DNA of 18,809 nucleotides from Oscillospiraceae bacterium (GTDB taxonomy: Bacteria; Bacillota_A; Clostridia; Oscillospirales; Oscillospiraceae), in NCBI GenBank assembly GCA_017456105.1, contig JAFTKA010000017.1, positions 1 through 18,809 on the forward strand, given 5' to 3'. The notes under the pieces were generated by a model. The model ran no database searches. It saw nothing but the letters and a program-made list of their open reading frames with translations, and had not been told where the DNA came from. This document shows, piece by piece, positions 13,839-18,809 of the stretch. Within the stretch, counting starts at the first letter, position 1, and each line of letters starts with the position of its first letter. The position numbers and the translations under genes were made by a program.

Positions 13839-14495
13839 TTGAAAGTCGGTATTTTATGGGATCTGGACGGTACGCTCCTGAACACATTGGAGGACCTGAA
13901 AGATTCTGTCAATCATACTTTAGGCGTTTACGGCTGTCCGGAACGCTCCTTGGAGGAGATCCGTACCTTTGTGGGTACGGGTGCAAGGCGGCTCATCGCA
14001 CAGGCTCTGCCCGGCAGGGAGACTGATCCTGATGTGGACACGGTGCTTGCCACCTACCAGGAATACTATGCCACCCACGCCCAGATCAAGACCGGGGCGT
14101 ATCCCGGGGTTTTAGAAGCACTGAAGCAAGTGGGCGAGCGTTACCCTATGGCCATTGTGTCCAATAAGCCCGATCGGCCTGTAAAGGCTCTGTGTAAGGA
14201 TTACTTTGGGGATATTTATGCCCTTGGGGAAGCCCCCGACTGTCCCCGCAAGCCTGCGGCAGATATGGTATATAAGGGTATGAAGGCCATCGGCATTGAC
14301 GCCTGTATCTATGTGGGCGACAGTGAAACGGATATTGAAACTGCCAAAAATGCCGGTATGCCCTGTCTGTCCGTTCTGTGGGGCTTCCGAAAAAAGGACG
14401 AGCTGGTGGCTGCCGGTGGCAAGCACTTCTGCGAAGACCCAAAAGAGCTGCCCCAAATGCTGAAAGCATTGATGGAGGAATACTATGGCCAATGA
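13839..14495 (+). CDS. gph: HAD-superfamily phosphatase, phosphoglycolate phosphatase-like
   Basis: A 218-residue subfamily IA HAD hydrolase. Motif I is DLDGTL (nucleophile Asp8, acid/base Asp10), motif II SNKPDRP (Ser108), motif III lysine in PRKPAADMVY, and motif IV GDSETDIETAKNAGMP (Asp161, Asp165), with an alpha-helical cap between motifs I and II. This is the Gph pattern: it may remove 2-phosphoglycolate from DNA repair or another small phosphate ester, and substrate specificity cannot be read off. The start is the TTG at 13839-13841, one base after the dnaI stop and 8 nt from AGAGG; the protein then begins MKVGILWDLDGTLL. An upstream ATG at 13722 would bury over 110 bp in dnaI and add an unrelated 39-residue extension. 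It overlaps yfbR by 11 bp. Confidence 0.87.
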   Translation: MKVGILWDLDGTLLNTLEDLKDSVNHTLGVYGCPERSLEEIRTFVGTGARRLIAQALPGRETDPDVDTVLATYQEYYATHAQIKTGAYPGVLEALKQVGERYPMAIVSNKPDRPVKALCKDYFGDIYALGEAPDCPRKPAADMVYKGMKAIGIDACIYVGDSETDIETAKNAGMPCLSVLWGFRKKDELVAAGGKHFCEDPKELPQMLKALMEEYYGQ

Positions 14496-15060
14496 GTTTT
14501 ACGCCCTGATGGGTCGTATGCGGTATATCACCCGCTGGGGGCTCATGCGGAACACCTTTTCTGAGAACATTCAGGAGCACAGCCATCAGGTGGCGGTTCT
14601 GGCTCACGCACTGGCTCTGATCCGGCGGGACATTCTGCACTTAGAAGGTCCCGATCCCGATAAATGTGCGGTAGCGGCCTTATATCACGATGCTTCCGAG
14701 ATCCTGACCGGAGACCTGCCCACCCCCATCAAGTACTATAACCCGGACATCAAGACCGCCTACAAGCAGGTGGAGCGGATCGCCGGGGAGCGGCTATTGG
14801 ATATGCTGCCGCCTGCCCTGCGGGACAGCTATGCCCCCCTGGTGCTGGAAGATGATGAGGCTTGTCTTCCCATCGTTAAGGCCGCTGATAAGCTGTCGGC
14901 CTATATTAAGTGTGTGGAGGAGCAGAAGGCCGGCAACACGGAGTTTGACTCCGCCGCCAAGCTCTCCTTAAAGGCTCTGAAGGCCATGAAAATGCCGGAG
15001 CTTGACTGGTTTATCAAAGAATGCCTGCCGGCATTTAGTTTAAATTTGGATCAACTGTAA
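14485..15060 (+). CDS. yfbR: 5'-deoxynucleotidase of the YfbR family (HD domain)
   Basis: Dephosphorylates deoxyribonucleoside 5'-monophosphates, tuning dNMP pools. The 191-residue product aligns closely with E. coli YfbR: RWGLMRN (Arg17, Trp18, the sugar-discriminating pair), the metal ligands His32, His68-Asp69 and Asp135, and YHDASEILTGDLPTPIKYYN. The ATG at 14485 follows GGAGG and lies inside the end of gph, so translation is coupled. It is the last gene of the replication operon and is followed by a clear terminator. Together with the dCMP deaminase at 9541-10032 it gives the window two dNMP-handling enzymes, but they are transcribed separately. Confidence 0.94.
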   Translation: MANEFYALMGRMRYITRWGLMRNTFSENIQEHSHQVAVLAHALALIRRDILHLEGPDPDKCAVAALYHDASEILTGDLPTPIKYYNPDIKTAYKQVERIAGERLLDMLPPALRDSYAPLVLEDDEACLPIVKAADKLSAYIKCVEEQKAGNTEFDSAAKLSLKALKAMKMPELDWFIKECLPAFSLNLDQL

Positions 15061-15066
15061 AAGAAA

Positions 15067-15095
15067 AAACCCGACCGTACTGTCGGGTTTTCTTA
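15067..15095. terminator. Terminator shared by yfbR and the converging AEC gene
   Basis: The stem AAACCCGAC (15067-15075) pairs with GTCGGGTTT (15082-15090), followed by TCTTATTT on the plus strand. On the minus strand the stem ends in UUU and then UUCUUUU, so it also suits the AEC gene, which stops at 15093. Confidence 0.85.
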
Positions 15096-16040
15096 TTTCA
15101 AAAAGGTTACACAAAGGGGAATGGTGATAAGGGCCGCCACAGTGGAGATCAGCACGGTGCTGGCACCGGTTTTGCAGTCCTCGCCCACCATTTTGGGGAA
15201 CACGATGGTGTTCATACCGCAGGGCATACAGTAGGTGATCACCGCATAAGGGATCACAGAGGCCACGCTGGCACCCACTGCGGGCAGACCCAGCAGGGTG
15301 AAGCCATAGCTTGTCAGCTTCAGAAGACCGAAAACCAGAGCCGGAATTCCCAGCAGCCGCAGGGCGGAAACGGCATAGGATTTCTTTCGCAAAAGCAGTT
15401 CCTTCAGCCTATATTCGGAGATTACGATGCCGGTCAGCAGCATACTGATGGGTGCCATACAGGCCGCAGCCTTGCCGGTGATATCCGTAAGTACCGTAGG
15501 CAGGTTCAGCCCGGAAATGCCCACGATACAGCCTAAAATCGTGGCGTAGACCGCCGGGGAGAAGATCCGCTTGATGCTGATCCTGCCATCGCCGCCGGTG
15601 AGGGTACTGTAGGCAATGGAGTTGGTATAGACATTCATAGGCAGAGCAAAGATCATCATATCCAACAGGCCCAGCTCACCATAGATGCCCTGGCAGAGAG
15701 CATAGCCGATGTAGCCGTAATTGGGGATCATCAGGATATAGTGATACAACGACTTATCATAGAGCTTTTTCGCGAAGGGCTTTGCCAGAAGCTTGGCAAA
15801 CGGATAGGACAGCACCAAAATAATGATCGAAACGATCAAAAGGACATATCGGTCCGACAGGTACTCCACTGTAAAATTCTTGGCAAAATTATTGAAGGTC
15901 AGGCAGGGGATAAATACATAGATCTCCAACGCGGACAAAATTTTGGTATGGCTGGGATTGGTGATCCCCTTTTTGGCAAGGCCGAAACCTGCTGCACAGA
16001 AAACCAGCAGAATCAGCACCTGTTCAAATACATCGACCAT
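15093..16040 (-). CDS. AEC-family (auxin efflux carrier-like) transporter
   Basis: A 315-residue integral membrane permease with about ten hydrophobic helices in two five-helix halves, as in the AEC/PIN superfamily. Bacterial members export malate, malonate or other small organic anions; the substrate is unknown here. Family landmarks are IPNYGYIGYALCQGIYG in the middle of the first half and ITYCMPCGMNTIVFP in the second, the Pro-containing crossover segments of the fold. The start is placed at ATG 16038-16040 (MVDVFEQVLILL), with AAGAAGAG upstream; ATG 16044-16046 would add two residues. The longer frame up to 16136 is ruled out because it would run through the promoter. The gene is monocistronic. 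Confidence 0.88.
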   Translation of the reverse strand: MVDVFEQVLILLVFCAAGFGLAKKGITNPSHTKILSALEIYVFIPCLTFNNFAKNFTVEYLSDRYVLLIVSIIILVLSYPFAKLLAKPFAKKLYDKSLYHYILMIPNYGYIGYALCQGIYGELGLLDMMIFALPMNVYTNSIAYSTLTGGDGRISIKRIFSPAVYATILGCIVGISGLNLPTVLTDITGKAAACMAPISMLLTGIVISEYRLKELLLRKKSYAVSALRLLGIPALVFGLLKLTSYGFTLLGLPAVGASVASVIPYAVITYCMPCGMNTIVFPKMVGEDCKTGASTVLISTVAALITIPLCVTFLK

Positions 16041-16071
16041 AAGCATCTCTTCTTTCTTTGAAATCCCTACT

Positions 16072-16099
16072 ATCTTACCGCAAATACAAAAAATGTCAA
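16072..16099 (-). promoter_or_regulatory. Promoter of the AEC transporter gene
   Basis: Minus strand: consensus -35 TTGACA (16094-16099), 16-bp spacer, -10 TAAGAT (16072-16077). The -35 box lies in the U-rich tail of the dnaJ terminator, so the two elements are packed together. Confidence 0.75.
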
Positions 16100-16103
16100 T
16101 AGA

Positions 16104-16126
16104 AAAGCCCCCGGAACGGGGGCTTT
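16104..16126 (-). terminator. Terminator of the dnaK-dnaJ operon
   Basis: On the minus strand AAAGCCCCC pairs with GGGGGCTTT around a 5-nt loop and is followed by UCUAUUGAC, a few bases beyond the dnaJ stop (16129-16131). The stem is very stable; the U-tract is short. Confidence 0.75.
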
Positions 16127-16128
16127 GG

Positions 16129-17277
16129 TTAGTCAAAAAGATCTTTTAAGCTGTCGAAGAATTTTTTGCCCTTGGGATTTGCCTTGCCGTCCATAGTCTC
16201 GCCTAACTTCTGCAACAGTTCTTTTTGGGTTTTGCTCAGCTTGGTGGGCGTTTCCACAACCACGGTAAACCGGTGGCTGCCACGACGGTTGGGGTTGTTC
16301 AGATTCGGCACACCCTTGCCGGAAATGGAGAAGGTCTTGCCGGTCTGGGTCCCTTCGGGGATCTCGTATTTGACCTTGCCGTCCAGGGTGGGCACTTCAA
16401 TTTCCGCACCCAAAGCAGCCTGCACGATATTGATCGGCACTTCGCAGAACACGTCCGTACCCCGACGGGTGAAGATGGGGTGCTTTCTGACACTCACTTC
16501 CACCATCAGGTCTCCGTTGGGGCCGCCGTTGGAGCCCACGTTGCCCTGACCTGTCATACGGAAGGTTACGCCGTGGTCTGCTCCGGCAGGGATCTTCACT
16601 TTGATCTTTTGTGTGTGCCGCACCTTGCCCTTGCCACGGCAGGTGGAACAGGGCGTTTTTATGATCTTGCCACGGCCGCTGCACTGGGGACAGGTAGATG
16701 TAGATTGGACTGCCATGCCCATAAAGTTCTGGGTGGTACGTACCTGACCGCTGCCCTTACAGTAGGAGCAGGTCTCGGTCTTGCCGTCGGCAGAGCCGGT
16801 ACCCTTACAGTCGCTGCAGTTTTCGATCCGCGGAACGGAAACCTCTTTCTCCGTACCGAAGGCCGCCTCCTCAAAGGTCAGCTCCAGCCGAATTCCGACA
16901 TTTTCGCCCCGCTGGGGTGCATTTCGGCTTTCGCGACGGCGGCCGCCGCCGAACAGGTCTCCGAAAATATCACCAAAATCCCCAAATCCACCAAAGCCGC
17001 CGAAGCCGCCATAGCCTGCTCCGCCGGCACCGCCTCCATAATTGGGGTCGACGCCTGCAAAGCCGAACTGGTCGTAACGGGACCGTTTATCCGCATCGGA
17101 CAATACCTCGTAGGCCTCACCCAGCTCCTTGAACTTCTCCTCGGCCTCTTTGTCGCCGGGGTTGCGGTCCGGGTGATACTTCATGGCGGTTTTGCGGTAG
17201 GCTTTCTTTATTTCATCGCTGCTGGCGTTTTTGTCAACACCCAGCACCTCATAATAATCACGTTTATTTTCTGCCAT
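16129..17277 (-). CDS. dnaJ: Chaperone DnaJ (type I Hsp40)
   Basis: Co-chaperone that binds unfolded protein and stimulates DnaK ATPase. All type I parts are present in 382 residues: the J domain with HPD at 35-37, a Gly/Phe-rich linker (about 80-115) containing [20 protein letters not shown], four CxxCxGxG zinc motifs ([32 protein letters not shown]), and the C-terminal substrate and dimerisation domains. The ATG at 17275-17277 follows AGAGGA (17285-17290) by 7 nt. It lies 61 bp downstream of dnaK with a hairpin between them, which could lower dnaJ expression relative to dnaK. No frame damage is seen. Confidence 0.98.
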   Translation of the reverse strand: MAENKRDYYEVLGVDKNASSDEIKKAYRKTAMKYHPDRNPGDKEAEEKFKELGEAYEVLSDADKRSRYDQFGFAGVDPNYGGGAGGAGYGGFGGFGGFGDFGDIFGDLFGGGRRRESRNAPQRGENVGIRLELTFEEAAFGTEKEVSVPRIENCSDCKGTGSADGKTETCSYCKGSGQVRTTQNFMGMAVQSTSTCPQCSGRGKIIKTPCSTCRGKGKVRHTQKIKVKIPAGADHGVTFRMTGQGNVGSNGGPNGDLMVEVSVRKHPIFTRRGTDVFCEVPINIVQAALGAEIEVPTLDGKVKYEIPEGTQTGKTFSISGKGVPNLNNPNRRGSHRFTVVVETPTKLSKTQKELLQKLGETMDGKANPKGKKFFDSLKDLFD

Positions 17278-17304
17278 ACAGATTTCCTCTCAGAAACCAC
17301 CGAA

Positions 17305-17327
17305 AAGGGGCGGAATTTCCGCCCCTT
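17305..17327 (-). terminator. Intercistronic hairpin between dnaK and dnaJ
   Basis: AAGGGGCGGAA (17305-17315) and TTCCGCCCCTT (17317-17327) form a near-continuous palindrome; on the minus strand UUUUCGGUGG follows. The short U-run suggests a leaky terminator or an mRNA-stabilising stem that would let dnaK be made in excess of dnaJ. Confidence 0.6.
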
Positions 17328-17338
17328 GGGGTTATTGA

Positions 17339-18809
17339 TCAATCTACAGTCTCGTAGTCAGCATCGACCACGCCGTCGTTTCCGGGCTGCTGGCCGTCCT
17401 GAGGAGCGGCGTTCTGATACATCTTCTCAGCAATGGGGTAGAAGGCCTTCTGCACTTCGTCCATAGCAGTCTTGATGGCTTCCAGATCGGTGCCCTTGTT
17501 GGCTTCCTTCAGCTTGTCGATGGCGGCCTGCACGGTGGCCTTCTCGTCCTCGGTAGCCTTGTCGCCCAGCTCGCCCAGAGTCTTTTCGGTCTGGTAGATC
17601 AGGTGCTCGGCGTTGTTGTGGGTGTCAACCTCTTCCTTGCGGGCCTTATCCTCGGCGGCAAACTGCTCAGCCTCACGGACAGCCTTGTCGATGTCCTCCT
17701 GGGACAGGTTGGTGGAAGCGGTGATGGTGATGTTCTGCTCCTTGCCAGTACCCAGATCCTTGGCAGAGACCTTTACGATGCCGTTGGCGTCGATATCAAA
17801 GGTGACCTCGATCTGAGGCACGCCCCGGGGTGCGGGTGCGATGCCGGTAAGCTGGAAGCGACCCAGTGTCTTATTATATGCAGCCATCTCCCGTTCGCCC
17901 TGAAGCACGTGGACCTCAACAGAGGTCTGACCGTCAGCAGCAGTGGAGAAGATCTGGCTCTTACGGGTGGGAATGGTGGTGTTGCGGTCAATCAGTCGGG
18001 TAAATACACCGCCCATAGTCTCAATGCCAAGAGACAGGGGGGTAACATCCAGCAAAACGATGTCCTTAACATCGCCGGTGAGAACGCCGCCCTGGATAGC
18101 AGCGCCAAGAGCTACACACTCGTCGGGGTTGATTCCCTTGAAGCCTTCCTTGCCGGTCAAATTCTTAACCGCATCCTGCACAGCAGGAATACGGGTAGAG
18201 CCACCAACCAGCAGAACCTTATTCAGGTCGGAAGCGGTGAGACCTGCGTCGCTCATAGCCTGACGGACAGGCTTCAGGGTACGCTCTACCAAATCTGCAG
18301 TCAGTTCGTTGAACTTCGCCCGGGAGATGGTAATGTCCATATGCTTAGGACCGGTAGCGTCAGCGGTGATATAAGGCAGGTTAACAGTAGTGGTGGTCAT
18401 ACCGGAAAGCTCGATCTTTGCCTTCTCAGCAGCCTCACGGAGACGCTGCATAGCCATCTTGTCGTTCTTCAGGTCCACACCTTCGGCCTTCTTGAACTCA
18501 TTTACCAGGTAATCCATAATTCTCTGGTCGAAGTCATCGCCGCCCAGGCGGGTGTCGCCGGCAGTGGCCAAAACTTCTACGATGCCATCGCCGATTTCCA
18601 GGATGGAAACGTCGAAGGTACCGCCACCCAGGTCGTAAACCATAATCTTCTGCTCGTTTTCCTTGTCCAGGCCGTAAGCCAGAGCAGCAGCGGTAGGCTC
18701 GTTGATAATACGCTTAACTTCCAAGCCTGCAATCTTGCCTGCGTCCTTGGTTGCCTGACGCTGTGCGTCGGAGAAGTAAGCAGGAACGGTAATAACGGCT
18801 TCGGAAACG
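17339..18809 (-). CDS. dnaK: Chaperone DnaK (Hsp70), N-terminus outside the window
   Basis: ATP-dependent Hsp70 chaperone. The reading frame is open to the right edge and begins [20 protein letters not shown], which corresponds to about residue 137 of E. coli DnaK, so roughly 135 residues of the ATPase domain are missing. Visible landmarks are [30 protein letters not shown] (phosphate 2 loop), [13 protein letters not shown] (adenosine motif), the linker [14 protein letters not shown], the beta-sandwich substrate-binding domain and the helical lid. The C-terminus is [14 protein letters not shown], the usual DnaK tail. An ATG at 18724 inside the frame is an internal methionine, not the start. 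Promoter, CIRCE site and any hrcA/grpE would lie to the right of the window. Confidence 0.97.
   Translation of the reverse strand, partial: VSEAVITVPAYFSDAQRQATKDAGKIAGLEVKRIINEPTAAALAYGLDKENEQKIMVYDLGGGTFDVSILEIGDGIVEVLATAGDTRLGGDDFDQRIMDYLVNEFKKAEGVDLKNDKMAMQRLREAAEKAKIELSGMTTTTVNLPYITADATGPKHMDITISRAKFNELTADLVERTLKPVRQAMSDAGLTASDLNKVLLVGGSTRIPAVQDAVKNLTGKEGFKGINPDECVALGAAIQGGVLTGDVKDIVLLDVTPLSLGIETMGGVFTRLIDRNTTIPTRKSQIFSTAADGQTSVEVHVLQGEREMAAYNKTLGRFQLTGIAPAPRGVPQIEVTFDIDANGIVKVSAKDLGTGKEQNITITASTNLSQEDIDKAVREAEQFAAEDKARKEEVDTHNNAEHLIYQTEKTLGELGDKATEDEKATVQAAIDKLKEANKGTDLEAIKTAMDEVQKAFYPIAEKMYQNAAPQDGQQPGNDGVVDADYETVD

Noticed and set aside
16041..16136. Longer AEC permease starting at 16136
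   Set aside because: The extension covers the promoter and the dnaJ terminator and overlaps the dnaJ coding end; the sequence is not membrane-like.
17278..17338. CIRCE operator near dnaJ
   Set aside because: The palindrome here does not match the TTAGCACTC-N9-GAGTGCTAA CIRCE sequence. Any CIRCE would be expected upstream of the operon, outside the window.
16225..17466. A 413-codon plus-strand frame opposite dnaJ
   Set aside because: It is the antisense shadow of dnaJ and the dnaK tail, crosses the intercistronic hairpin, and matches no family.

Overview
The window looks like chromosomal DNA from a low-to-mid G+C Firmicute of class Clostridia, most likely a gut Oscillospiraceae/Ruminococcaceae relative. 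The pointers are a pyruvate phosphate dikinase that aligns residue-for-residue with the Clostridium symbiosum enzyme around its catalytic His455, a DnaD-domain protein paired with a DnaI-type helicase loader, strong AGGAGG-type ribosome binding sites, sigma-A promoters with 17-bp spacers, several TTG starts, and short palindromic intergenic repeats of a kind I associate with these genomes. The taxon is inferred; no rRNA or other marker is present. Almost every gene is core metabolism or a housekeeping function.

Layout, left to right. Positions 1-1915 (-) hold the N-terminal three quarters of ppdK. After an intergenic region with a 122-bp palindromic repeat comes a four-gene minus-strand operon, transcribed prfA-tsaE-tsaB-upp (5079 down to 2248), linking translation termination, tRNA t6A modification and uracil salvage. 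A divergent plus-strand pair, thiN and a CtpE-like P-type ATPase, covers 5463-8422. Two single minus-strand genes follow: a lipoprotein with an internal duplication (8457-9443) and dCMP deaminase (9541-10032). A plus-strand MATE exporter (10172-11593) is separated by a repeat-bearing gap from a plus-strand operon: DnaD-like protein, DnaI-like loader, Gph-like HAD phosphatase and YfbR-type 5'-deoxynucleotidase (11981-15060). The right end is minus strand: an AEC permease (15093-16040), then dnaJ and the C-terminal part of dnaK (16129-18809).

Functional links: the DnaD/DnaI pair probably loads the replicative helicase, and YfbR and dCMP deaminase act on the deoxynucleotide pool. TsaE and TsaB belong to the same t6A complex. 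DnaK and DnaJ are chaperone partners. Promoters with both boxes could be read for ppdK, prfA, thiN, the lipoprotein, dCMP deaminase, MATE, the DnaD operon and the AEC gene; in three cases they help settle which start codon is used.

I looked for an undescribed system and found no convincing one: no defence island, phage, CRISPR, transposase, retron or biosynthetic cluster. The least explained material is the duplicated lipoprotein, three unlike palindromic intergenic repeats (2084-2205, 5326-5375, 11668-11790), and two intrinsic-terminator-like hairpins whose U-tracts face the strand with no annotated gene.
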